A DNA stretch of 20,012 nt from an uncultured Alistipes sp. (GCA_937899895.1 CALBQR010000004.1:1-20012); one strand, 5' to 3'; counted from the stretch's first letter, positions 6,392-13,672 are shown. Notes: generated by a model from the sequence alone, not told the origin. Translations and numbers: made by a program.

Positions 6392-7978
6392 CTACTCCTG
6401 TTTTGGCTCGTGATGATCGTTGCGATGTTCGCCACCACGCTCCGTGCGCTCGCCATCTTCGCGGCGGGGGCGGTGGTTGTGGCGGTGGTTGCGATTGCCA
6501 CGGTGGTAGCGACGATCGCCATTTCGCTGATTACCTCCCTGCTCACCTTGCTCGTGCTGCTCGGTTGAGGGCTGCTCGTTCGAGGTGTCGCCACTCTGCG
6601 TCGGTTCGTTATTGAACTTTTCGCGCTGGCGTCGATCGTTGCGGTGGTCGTTGCGACGATCATTTCGGCGGTTGTTGCGACCACCCTCGCGGCGACCTTC
6701 GCGACGCTCCTCCTGCTTCTCCTCGTGCGAAGTGTTGTCGGTTTCGGGCTGGGCGTTCTTGTCGATATTCTCGCTCTTTGCAACGCTCTTTTCACCCTTT
6801 TCGCTCTTCTCTGCACTCTTCTCGGCGCGGTCGTTGCGGTTCTTGTTGCGACCGTTGCGACGTTTCTTGCTCTTGTCGAAACGGGTGATGCTGTCCTCGC
6901 CGATTACATTTACAAAATCTGGCTCCTGCTCGATAGGTGTAATATCCTCACTCAAAAGTGTTTCGACCTTATGACCACGGCGATTGAGAGCAATGATCTC
7001 GCGCACACGTTCGATGGGCAGCGTAATCAGATTGGTGAGCGAGTTGGGCGCACTGCTGAAACTCATCGTGCGAGCCAAGATGTCGCTCTTGACCAGGAAA
7101 TACTCGCCGTCCATCGCTTGCAGCGGCTCCTTCACACGCGGGAACTCGCGACGTGCGTCAGAGTACGAATCGTACTCATAAACCAAGCAACATTTCAATT
7201 TACTGCACTGGCCTGCAAGCTTTTGCGGGTTGAGCGAGATCTCCTGCACACGTGCGGCATTGGTGGTAACCGACGAGAACGAAGGGATCCACGACGCACA
7301 GCACAACTCACGTCCGCAAGCACCCAGACCGCCAATGCGACCCGCCTCCTGACGCGCACCGATCTGCTTCATCTCGACGCGGATACGGAACTGCTCGGCG
7401 AAAACCTTGATCAGCTCGCGGAAATCGACACGTTCGTCAGCGATGTAGTAGAAGATAGCCTTGATCTTATCGCCCTGATACTCAACGTCGCCGATCTTCA
7501 TATTCAGACCCATCTCGGCAGCGATCTGGCGCGAACGGATCATCGTGTCGTGTTCGAGGGCGATGGCCTCCTGCCACTTCTCGATGTCGTAGGGTTTAGC
7601 CTTGCGATAGATCTTCTTGAACTCGCCACCCATCGGAGTAAAGCCGATACGGAACATCTGACGCGCTACCATATCACCCGTGAGCGAAACGATACCGATG
7701 TCGTGTCCGGGTGATGCCTCGACGGCTACGATGTCGCCACGTTTGAGGGGCAGATTATTGACGTTGCGGTAGAAGCTACGGCGTGTATTTTTGAAACGCA
7801 CCTCGACGATATCGTCGGGCAGGTTATTGGGAAATTGCTCCAACCAATCGCTCGAATGGAGCTTGTAGCAACCCTCGTGCGGGGTTGCCGAGCACTCGTT
7901 AGTGCAGTTGCAGAACGAGCAGCCACGACCCATTTCGGGGATCGAGCACTCTGCGCTATGTTGTATTTTATCTTCCAT
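6392..7978 (-). CDS. ricT: PSP1-domain protein (RicT/YaaT type) with long basic low-complexity tail
   Basis: The 528-aa protein has a PSP1 core with the diagnostic cysteine motifs LGACGRELCCASW (Cys221, 226, 227) and CSKLKCC (Cys258, 263, 264), plus an unusual N-terminal cysteine cluster (Cys11, 20, 23, 25, 30, 37). In B. subtilis the homologue YaaT/RicT acts with RicA and RicF, binds Fe-S clusters and affects RNase Y-dependent mRNA maturation; carrying that role over to Bacteroidota is uncertain. From about residue 370 to the end the chain is disordered-looking: Lys/Glu repeats, then Arg/Asn/Asp runs such as RRNDRRNDHRND and RGG-like motifs, suggesting RNA binding. First gene of the operon with gldH and trmB. 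Large frames on the other strand are shadows of the arginine-rich coding. Confidence 0.88.
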   Translation of the reverse strand: MEDKIQHSAECSIPEMGRGCSFCNCTNECSATPHEGCYKLHSSDWLEQFPNNLPDDIVEVRFKNTRRSFYRNVNNLPLKRGDIVAVEASPGHDIGIVSLTGDMVARQMFRIGFTPMGGEFKKIYRKAKPYDIEKWQEAIALEHDTMIRSRQIAAEMGLNMKIGDVEYQGDKIKAIFYYIADERVDFRELIKVFAEQFRIRVEMKQIGARQEAGRIGGLGACGRELCCASWIPSFSSVTTNAARVQEISLNPQKLAGQCSKLKCCLVYEYDSYSDARREFPRVKEPLQAMDGEYFLVKSDILARTMSFSSAPNSLTNLITLPIERVREIIALNRRGHKVETLLSEDITPIEQEPDFVNVIGEDSITRFDKSKKRRNGRNKNRNDRAEKSAEKSEKGEKSVAKSENIDKNAQPETDNTSHEEKQEERREGRREGGRNNRRNDRRNDHRNDRRQREKFNNEPTQSGDTSNEQPSTEQHEQGEQGGNQRNGDRRYHRGNRNHRHNHRPRREDGERTERGGEHRNDHHEPKQE

Positions 7979-8008
7979 TGGTTGAGGTTACTTTAACTCA
8001 TATTCGCA

Positions 8009-8038
8009 CAAAGGTACGAAAAAATACGAATATCTCAA
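8009..8038 (-). promoter_or_regulatory. promoter of the ricT-gldH-trmB operon
   Basis: On the minus strand, TACCTTTG (8009-8016) matches the -7 consensus TAnnTTTG, and TTG (8036-8038) lies 19 bases upstream of it, the spacing expected for the Bacteroidota primary sigma factor. The -7 box is 31 bases before the ricT start codon. Confidence 0.65.
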
Positions 8039-8071
8039 CCAAAATAGTTGCTACTCGTCAATAATTCCCAA

Positions 8072-8596
8072 TTATTTCCACCAAACGTAATTAAACTGCA
8101 CGTCCTCTATCAACCAATCTTTCATCAATGCTCGATACTCCTCGCGCCAAGGATAGCCAACATCTGTCTGAGGTTTCAATCCTTTAAATGTAGGAGACAC
8201 ATCAAAATATCTAGGACGATGGTCATCCTCTCCGAGTCTTGGGAATTTTAATACTACTAAAACATTGTAATGATCGTAATAATCATTGATCGACTCGATG
8301 TATTTAAGAGAACGGTAGTAAAAACGTACAAAGCCTAATGTCGTGTTATATGCGTCCATTCTTAATTCTATATCAACGATTGGTAATTCAAAGTCATTTA
8401 GAAAAGTCTCAATGGTTTTGCCGTGATATCTATTTTTGCTATTACTATGAATTCCCCAATTGTTTTGCAAATATGCAAGAGTGTCTGTACCGAACTCATT
8501 CAATGGTCGGTAATCGGTCAGGACAATCGGCCCCTGAGCAGACGAACTGCCTGCTATTGAGATTAGTAGTAGTACAAAGAAAATCAACTTCTTCAT
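8072..8596 (-). CDS. small secreted hypothetical protein (174 aa)
   Basis: I do not recognise the family. The first 21 residues form a clean Sec signal peptide with probable cleavage after SSA, before QG; there is no lipobox. The mature protein has many Tyr, Asp and Arg residues, for example RFYYRSLKY near residues 91-99, and ends in VWWK; it contains no cysteine. The gene is A+T-richer than the MATE and ricT genes around it. It starts at ATG 8596, 56 bases after the MATE stop in the same direction, and has its own -7 box overlapping a perfect palindrome, so it may be separately controlled. It is probably a real gene, given the signal peptide and the promoter. Confidence 0.72.
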   Translation of the reverse strand: MKKLIFFVLLLISIAGSSSAQGPIVLTDYRPLNEFGTDTLAYLQNNWGIHSNSKNRYHGKTIETFLNDFELPIVDIELRMDAYNTTLGFVRFYYRSLKYIESINDYYDHYNVLVVLKFPRLGEDDHRPRYFDVSPTFKGLKPQTDVGYPWREEYRALMKDWLIEDVQFNYVWWK

Positions 8597-8597
8597 A

Positions 8598-8621
8598 TCT
8601 AAATCGATTTAGACAAAGATA
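8598..8621 (-). promoter_or_regulatory. -7 box with perfect 16-bp palindrome upstream of the 174-aa gene
   Basis: On the minus strand TATCTTTG (8614-8621) fits TAnnTTTG. Directly after it, covering the likely transcription start and ending one base before the ATG, lies the perfect palindrome TCTAAATCGATTTAGA (8598-8613). A dyad placed there could be a repressor operator or could fold at the mRNA 5' end. I see no TTG at the right distance for a -33 box. Confidence 0.45.
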
Positions 8622-8652
8622 CGAATTTTTCTTGGACTGATAAATCCCGCGC

Positions 8653-10020
8653 CTACAAAATCTCCGGTCCGCCACTTTTTGAGAGTCGTTGCAGGCTGTG
8701 GCGGTAGCGACGGTTGAGCAGCAGAGCAGCCAATCCCAACCCGAATACGTAGCCCAACCAAACGCCCTCGGGGCCCATTCCGAGCGTGAATGCGAATAGG
8801 TAGCCAACGGGTAGATTGACCACGATATAGGCAAAGAAGGCGACGACCATTGTGGCATTGACGTCTTTCATTCCGCGCAGGATACCGATCGAGATTGCCT
8901 GAATACAATCGACCACTTGGAACATCGCGGAGAAGATCAGCAGTGCCGAGGTCAGCTCCACGACCGCCTCATCGGGCGTGAAGATTCGGGGTAGCAGGTG
9001 TCGCAATGCGATGAACATCGTCGCCGCAAACAGATTCCAGCACAGACCGATATGGTATGCTGAGTTGGCCGACATACGCAGCTCTTCCCAATGGCGTGCT
9101 CCGTAGGCGTGGCTGACGCGGATTGTAGCGGCCGAACTGAAACCGATGCAGACCATAAACGCAGCGTTCGAGAGCGTCGTAGTGATCTGATTTGCAGCGA
9201 TTGCCACCGTGCCGAACCAACCCATCATAATTCCCGAAAGTACGAATGCCGAGCCTTCGAGAGTCATCTGCGTTGCGATAGGCATACCGATCTTCATCAG
9301 ATGACCAAAGCGTCGCCATTGCAGTCGGGTCTGTCGCATCAGCGCGATGTAGGGGCGCACACTGCGGCTCACGGCGAAGTATCCGATCATCAAAATCGGC
9401 ATACCCACGCGCGAAATAAAGGTTGCAAGACCCGCACCCGCAGCTCCCATTTCGGGCGCACCCAAATTTCCATAGATGAAGACCCAATTCAGGAATATAT
9501 TCAGTGCGTTGCAGACGATCACGATGACCATTGCGGTGGTGGTGTTGCCCACGCCTTCGAGGAACTGCTTGAAGGCTCCGTACAGCATCACGGGGATCAT
9601 TCCCCACGCCATATAGCGGTAGTAGGGCAGTGCCATATCGACCACCTCGACGGGCTGTCCAAGTCGATACATAAACGGCACAAATGCCAATTGTAGTACA
9701 GTGATAATCACGCCCATAAGCGTATAGAGCACCACGGCATTGCGCAGGTTTGCTGCCATTTCGCGGTGTTCGCCACGGGCGTAGAGCGCACCGATGATCG
9801 GGGTCAATCCGAGCGAAATACCGATGCCGAAAATAAACAAAATAAATGCAACACTACCACCGAAAGCGGTTGCGGCGAGAGGCAGTGCGCCCAATCGTCC
9901 GACCATTGCGTTGTCGGCAAACTGCACCACGACTTGACCCAACTGCGAGAGCACCACGGGGGCAGCCAAGCGGAGTAGTGCGCCATAGTGAGGGCGATAT
10001 ATTGAGAATTTATGTGTCAT
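8653..10020 (-). CDS. MATE family efflux transporter (NorM-like)
   Basis: An inner-membrane antiporter that expels drugs or other organic cations using a Na+ or H+ gradient; the substrate cannot be told from the sequence. At 455 aa it has the family's usual length and about 12 hydrophobic helices. The first helix carries the MATE signature PVVLSQLGQVVVQFADNAMVG, and the second half repeats it with GMPIATQMTLEGSAFV, as expected for the two six-helix bundles. I chose ATG 10020 because homologues begin just before this helix; an in-frame extension to 10278 would run through the promoter and a terminator. Promoter boxes lie 25-55 bases upstream. Confidence 0.93.
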   Translation of the reverse strand: MTHKFSIYRPHYGALLRLAAPVVLSQLGQVVVQFADNAMVGRLGALPLAATAFGGSVAFILFIFGIGISLGLTPIIGALYARGEHREMAANLRNAVVLYTLMGVIITVLQLAFVPFMYRLGQPVEVVDMALPYYRYMAWGMIPVMLYGAFKQFLEGVGNTTTAMVIVIVCNALNIFLNWVFIYGNLGAPEMGAAGAGLATFISRVGMPILMIGYFAVSRSVRPYIALMRQTRLQWRRFGHLMKIGMPIATQMTLEGSAFVLSGIMMGWFGTVAIAANQITTTLSNAAFMVCIGFSSAATIRVSHAYGARHWEELRMSANSAYHIGLCWNLFAATMFIALRHLLPRIFTPDEAVVELTSALLIFSAMFQVVDCIQAISIGILRGMKDVNATMVVAFFAYIVVNLPVGYLFAFTLGMGPEGVWLGYVFGLGLAALLLNRRYRHSLQRLSKSGGPEIL

Positions 10021-10044
10021 TGTCTTTGTCGTTTTTTTGGGCTG

Positions 10045-10075
10045 CAAAGGTACGAAAAGAATGCTACTCAACAAA
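10045..10075 (-). promoter_or_regulatory. promoter of the MATE gene
   Basis: The minus strand has TTTG (10072-10075), 19 bases, then TACCTTTG (10045-10052), a full match to the Bacteroidota -33/-7 pattern. The predicted transcript start is about 19 bases before the ATG at 10020. This placement also decides the start codon against the longer open frame. Confidence 0.75.
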
Positions 10076-10081
10076 GATATA

Positions 10082-10121
10082 GCCAAACAAAACGCTCGCA
10101 CCGTGCCTATGGTGCGAGCGT
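10082..10121 (-). terminator. intrinsic terminator after the 341-aa exported protein gene
   Basis: An 11-bp perfect stem (10092-10102 with 10111-10121; arm ACGCTCGCACC) has an 8-base loop, and on the minus strand it is followed by the T-rich tail TTTTGTTTGG. It lies 26 bases beyond the stop at 10148 and just before the MATE promoter, so the two genes are separate transcription units. Confidence 0.75.
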
Positions 10122-10147
10122 CGAATTCGTGTCCGAGCGATGTGCGA

Positions 10148-11173
10148 TTAGAAGAGAGCCTGTTTGCGCAACTCCTTCGCCTCATCTTCGGGGATAAAAA
10201 GTATCTCCATCTCGTAGCACTTTCCAGAGCCATTGGCGAGAAATACTCGTCGGCCATTGTATCGGAAAGGCACTCCAAGATCGGCTTGTATGATCATAAG
10301 ATGTGTGTCCTCGACCAATAGTGCCTCATCTTCGAGCATCTGCGGAACTTGCTCAATCGTCTCAGCCGTCTGCTCATTCTTTGCTATATCGGCTAACAGT
10401 TTAGTCGCCTCTTTCAGAGCCGCTTGCGAATCGGTAATGGTGGTCTGGTAAAGAGCATAGATGTTGTTCTCTGCGTCAATCACCTTTGCCTCGATTGTCG
10501 AATTTGCGGGCATAGGGGTTTGAGTGATCAGCGAGGGCGTTTGGAGGTTGAAAATGAACGGCTCTTTGAGGCTGAACTGATTGCCGAAGAAGCCCAACAA
10601 TTTCATAATATCCTCCTGATATATCGCCTGTTCGAGCGTGCCCGATGATTGAACCAACAGCTCTTTGAAATCCTTTTCGTCAACCTCATCTGCAAATTCT
10701 GGATCTTCGGTGATGAACTTCTTCCACATCACGTCGGCGATATAATTCACCATATCTTTATGCAGTTTTTCATCTTTCGGGGTTGCAACTACACTTGCGA
10801 ATGCACCAAATTCGTCGGTGCGGAGCTTAACGGCGTTGGCCTTTTTGCCGAATTTCTTTACGACTTTCTTGGTCAATTCCAGCTCCTCCTCGTCGGCCAT
10901 CGCGAGGACATTGGTTTCAACTTCAAGCGTGTTGCCCGTCGCGTCAGCATCGACAACCTTAACGGTCATCAGCGACGAGTTGGTATTGACAACGGTCGAA
11001 TCGCCATTCTCGATTTCGACTTCGGTCTCGACAACGTGGTAGTGCAATACGAGATCTTTCGGCCAATAAGCGATAACCTGAACGAGCGAGTCGCCCAAAA
11101 TCTGAGCCTGCGCGTTGTGGCTCCACACGACACCCGCCACCAGGGCAAGCATCGCAATAATCAATCTTCTCAT
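10148..11173 (-). CDS. exported protein of unknown function (341 aa)
   Basis: I cannot name a family. Residues 1-23 form a Sec signal peptide with likely cleavage in AQA|Q, so the protein is periplasmic or outer-membrane associated. The mature chain starts with a beta-rich segment containing VETEVEIENGDS and a Ser/Thr-rich strand, then a Lys/Glu-rich helical region (about 90-180), a hydrophobic patch GFFGNQFSLKEPFIFNL near the middle and a further helical segment. The C-terminus includes GVPFRYNGRRVF and a single cysteine in GSGKCYEME. There are no visible catalytic motifs. It is monocistronic: a -7 box lies upstream (11205-11212) and a terminator downstream (10082-10121). Confidence 0.8.
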   Translation of the reverse strand: MRRLIIAMLALVAGVVWSHNAQAQILGDSLVQVIAYWPKDLVLHYHVVETEVEIENGDSTVVNTNSSLMTVKVVDADATGNTLEVETNVLAMADEEELELTKKVVKKFGKKANAVKLRTDEFGAFASVVATPKDEKLHKDMVNYIADVMWKKFITEDPEFADEVDEKDFKELLVQSSGTLEQAIYQEDIMKLLGFFGNQFSLKEPFIFNLQTPSLITQTPMPANSTIEAKVIDAENNIYALYQTTITDSQAALKEATKLLADIAKNEQTAETIEQVPQMLEDEALLVEDTHLMIIQADLGVPFRYNGRRVFLANGSGKCYEMEILFIPEDEAKELRKQALF

Positions 11174-11536
11174 TTGTATAGGTGCTTTTGAGTGTTTCTT
11201 CTCACAAAGATAGTAAAATTTTGGTGCACCGATCCCCCCCCCTCAAAAAATATTGAAAAATATTTGCAAACGTCTGTTTATTAGGTTGTTATAAATATAC
11301 GTAAAATGCAGAAATTCAAAAGATATGCGCCACCCTCGGCAAGCGGGAATGGCGCACAATTCTTGGCAATCTTTTGGTGCAATAAATGTTGTTTTCCGAA
11401 CAGTTAAATTCGTTATATTTTTAGTGCGAGGCGTTGCCGATCCTCGCGGTGAGTGGCGAGGAACTATCCCCACCGACTCGCAAACTCATTTAGGCAATGT
11501 TTCATAGGCATATATCATTTTTTAGTTTTTAGATTC
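11174..11536. other. gene-free stretch with structured GC-rich blocks
   Basis: I find no credible gene in these 363 bases; short open frames on both strands look random. The stretch holds the -7 box and C9 tract near its left end and A+T-rich DNA. A hairpin has arms TGCGCCA (11326-11332) and TGGCGCA (11350-11356) and an inner CCC/GGG pair. A cluster of four mutually pairing segments follows: GCGAGG 11426-11431, CCTCGC 11442-11447, GCGAGG 11456-11461 and CTCGC 11477-11481. It could be the 3' end of the M56 transcript, a long leader, or an RNA gene; I see no promoter box that decides this. Confidence 0.4.
11205..11212 (-). promoter_or_regulatory. candidate -7 box for the 341-aa exported protein
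   Basis: TATCTTTG on the minus strand, 32 bases before the ATG at 11173. No TTG is found at 19-21 bases; the nearest TTTG (11244-11247) is 31 bases away, and a run of nine C (11234-11242) lies between the two. Confidence 0.45.
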
Positions 11537-12988
11537 TTAATTTTCAATAATCTCCCACGCCTCTATAACGCCATTCGGATAGCCCTCGCCATACTTTTCG
11601 CGAGCCTCTTCGGGGGAGAGCGTGATGACCTTCACGGCGCGTTCAACGACATCGAGATTCTGGCGCAGACTCACCCAGCGACCTTCGAGCAGCAGGGCGG
11701 GACAGCGGCTGTCGGGCTTTGTTGTAACGGCCCAGACACCTCGGCGAGCCTCCTTGCCATAGAGAACCTCGGCTCGATCACCCGTATAGATATTCATCGA
11801 CTCGGTCAAAAATGCAGGTCGGTTGGAGAATTCGATTGCCGAAACCTGTCGCCCGTCAATATAGTAGATCGGGTGGCTGATATGTTTGTAGTCGCGCGAG
11901 GAGATCTTACGCTCGAAACCGAGAGGTGTCGAAACGTAGATATCGCTGCCCTCCAAACGATATTTTCGACGAGGGTTACGCGGCAGATAGTAGATGCCGC
12001 TACGGCCTGCTGTCGTACCGACCGAAACCACATTCGACGACGGGATAACCGCCTCGTTGGCAATATTTTGCGAGGCGTGTAGCGTTGCCTGCTTTTCGGT
12101 GCGGCGTGTCAACCCGCAGGCGGCGGTCATTGCAAGTGTTACCACGATAACGATTGCCCAACGCCACAGCCCGCCATTGCTCTTGCGTTGTGCGGTCATC
12201 ATCTCGAAACGGCGGCGTGTGAGCGAGTAAAACCCATTCTGCACGTCGGGAGCGTAGCCGAATATCTGGCGGAATATCAAAGAACGATAGAGCGTCAAAT
12301 CGTAGCCAGCATCAAGCACATCGCGGTCGGCCTCGAACTCCTGCACCTCGGCCAACCAACGATCGGCCAGCCAGATGAAGGGGTTGAACCACACCACCGT
12401 ACGAATTGCACCCATATAGAGCTTTTCGAGCGAGTGCCGATGTGCGATGTGCGAGCGCTCGTGGGCGATGATCAACTCACGCTCCTCGTCGGGGGTGTCG
12501 GGCGAGAGATAGATCGTGCCCATAAATGAATATGGAGCTTTGATTTGATCGCTGACGGCAATGTCGTAACCTTCGTGGCGCGAGATCTTTGCGCGAAATT
12601 TCAACTCGCGCAACTCGCGGACCCCTTGTCGGGTTAAGATGCCGATGACCACCGCCAGAGCCGCATAGATGCAGGCAATCAGCGCATTACGGCCATTTCG
12701 ACGGGCGATTTGGCGATCGGTGGGTTGCACCTGCTCATAATCGACCGTGATGGTTTTGAACTCCAAGCGTTGCACCTGCTCGTGTTGCGGAGTTGCGGGT
12801 ATCGGCTTTTCGGGCGGCAATAGCGGTAACTCGATAAGCGGAATGAGCAACGAGAGCGTAACCGTTACAAGCAGATAGCGGCGGCACGTGCCAAACGAGT
12901 GCCGATCGGCGATAAGTGTGTGATAGAGGAGTGCAAACACTCCGCTACACGCCACCATTTCGAGTGCATATCGCAGGATCGGATTCAT
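11537..12988 (-). CDS. M56 family (BlaR1-like) membrane metallopeptidase with TonB-plug-like C-terminus
   Basis: In BlaR1/MecR1 systems this membrane zinc protease senses a signal and triggers loss of the BlaI/MecI repressor. The 483-aa protein has N-terminal helices at about 4-26 and 36-56, a third at about 101-118, then the M56 zinc motif HERSH (176-180) with a downstream EFEAD (217-221) supplying the third ligand. A further helix lies at about 276-291. No penicillin-binding sensor domain follows. Instead, residues 371-424 read like a TonB plug segment, with YYIDGRQVS and YGKEARRGVWAVTTK, and 458-480 form a second, weaker copy (EAREKYGEGYPNGVIEAW). It is cotranscribed with the repressor gene 15 bases upstream. 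The signal sensed is unknown; beta-lactam should not be assumed. Confidence 0.88.
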   Translation of the reverse strand: MNPILRYALEMVACSGVFALLYHTLIADRHSFGTCRRYLLVTVTLSLLIPLIELPLLPPEKPIPATPQHEQVQRLEFKTITVDYEQVQPTDRQIARRNGRNALIACIYAALAVVIGILTRQGVRELRELKFRAKISRHEGYDIAVSDQIKAPYSFMGTIYLSPDTPDEERELIIAHERSHIAHRHSLEKLYMGAIRTVVWFNPFIWLADRWLAEVQEFEADRDVLDAGYDLTLYRSLIFRQIFGYAPDVQNGFYSLTRRRFEMMTAQRKSNGGLWRWAIVIVVTLAMTAACGLTRRTEKQATLHASQNIANEAVIPSSNVVSVGTTAGRSGIYYLPRNPRRKYRLEGSDIYVSTPLGFERKISSRDYKHISHPIYYIDGRQVSAIEFSNRPAFLTESMNIYTGDRAEVLYGKEARRGVWAVTTKPDSRCPALLLEGRWVSLRQNLDVVERAVKVITLSPEEAREKYGEGYPNGVIEAWEIIEN

Positions 12989-13003
12989 CGTTGTGTGCTC
13001 TTG

Positions 13004-13387
13004 TTACCTCTTCTCTTGCAGGATTTTAAGTATCTCGTCAGCCTCCGAGAGCGAGATCTTCTCGTTGCGCGTAAAGAACGACATCATACGGCTCACCGAA
13101 CCGCCGAAGAAGTTGTTCAGCACGCTGTTCATATAGCCGTTGGTGTACTCCTCGCGCTCGATGAGAGGGTAGTACTCGTGGGTCTTGCCGTGAGCTTCGT
13201 GTCCCACGTAGCCCTTCTTTTCGAGGATTCGGACAACGGTCGAAACAGTGTTGTAGGCAGGTTTCGGCTCGCTCATCTCGGCCAGAATGTCGTGAACGAG
13301 AACCTTGCCTTTTGCCCACATCACTTGCATAATCTCCAATTCGGCGCGGGTGAGTTCGGGCTGACGGTCTTTAACGATCTTTGCCAT
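13004..13387 (-). CDS. BlaI/MecI/CopY family transcriptional repressor
   Basis: A 127-aa winged-helix repressor expected to bind as a dimer. LTRAELEIMQVMW opens the domain (12-24), AYNTVSTVVRILEKKG (44-59) is the recognition helix region, and EYYPLI ends the wing (71-76). The C-terminal dimerisation part includes VLNNFF, where Asn92-Phe93 aligns with the Asn-Phe bond cut in BlaI of S. aureus (inference from the pattern). It is followed after 15 bases by the M56 protease gene, the classic two-gene arrangement. Its promoter (13518-13548) contains an inverted repeat, suggesting autoregulation. The real targets beyond its own operon are not visible in this window. Confidence 0.92.
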   Translation of the reverse strand: MAKIVKDRQPELTRAELEIMQVMWAKGKVLVHDILAEMSEPKPAYNTVSTVVRILEKKGYVGHEAHGKTHEYYPLIEREEYTNGYMNSVLNNFFGGSVSRMMSFFTRNEKISLSEADEILKILQEKR

Positions 13388-13483
13388 ACGTTTGACTCTT
13401 TTAATTTTCTGGTTATCTTTTATCTATCTACTATGAATTGTCAATTTGGCGCAATTCCGCATAATTTGTTGCAAAGTGGCAAA

Positions 13484-13500
13484 TGCTCCGCAGCGGAGCA
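13484..13500 (-). repeat. 17-base palindrome in the blaI-type gene leader
   Basis: TGCTCCGCAGCGGAGCA has 8-base arms around a central A. It lies about 100 bases before the repressor start and downstream of the predicted transcription start, so it would form a 5'-leader hairpin (6 bp with a 5-base loop) or serve as a second protein-binding site. There is no T-run after it on the minus strand. Confidence 0.5.
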
Positions 13501-13517
13501 CGCCGACTTGCTTGATG

Positions 13518-13548
13518 CAAATATATAACTATTTTATTAGTTATGCAA
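13518..13548 (-). promoter_or_regulatory. promoter and candidate operator of the repressor-protease operon
   Basis: On the minus strand TTG (13546-13548) is followed after 20 bases by TATATTTG (13518-13525), a good Bacteroidota promoter. In the spacer lies the inverted repeat ATAACTA-N6-TAGTTAT (13525-13531 and 13538-13544), exactly where a bound repressor would block the polymerase. The site does not match the TACA/TGTA BlaI box of Firmicutes, so assignment to this repressor rests on position. Confidence 0.6.
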
Positions 13549-13630
13549 CTAAATTTGTAAGAATTTGCACTTTTTGCGAGTTTTTATCTTTTTAGACGGT
13601 AGGGGTATGGGACATCTCAAAGAAATTGAT

Positions 13631-13638
13631 TAATTTTG
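13631..13638 (+). promoter_or_regulatory. candidate -7 box for the DUF362 lipoprotein gene
   Basis: TAATTTTG fits TAnnTTTG and lies 34 bases before the ATG at 13673. No TTG is seen at the expected upstream distance. Confidence 0.4.
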
Positions 13639-13672
13639 TTCGATAGAAAATCAACAAATCAAATTTTGCAAT

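Noticed and set aside
6644..7714. 356-aa open frame antisense to the RicT-type gene
   Set aside because: Its leucine/valine-rich start is the reverse of the arginine-rich tail coding; the sense frame has conserved PSP1 cysteine motifs.
69..8596. Possible paralogy of the two small secreted proteins (187 aa and 174 aa)
   Set aside because: Both are exported and A+T-rich, and each has a short PWR motif, but I cannot align them beyond that by eye.
10021..10278. N-terminal extension of the MATE protein to 10278
   Set aside because: It would run through a complete -33/-7 promoter and the terminator of the upstream gene, and its residues do not resemble any MATE protein.
11243..11473. 76-aa open frame on the minus strand in the gene-free stretch
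   Set aside because: It crosses the structured GC blocks, has no promoter box or recognisable composition, and a frame of this length is expected by chance.
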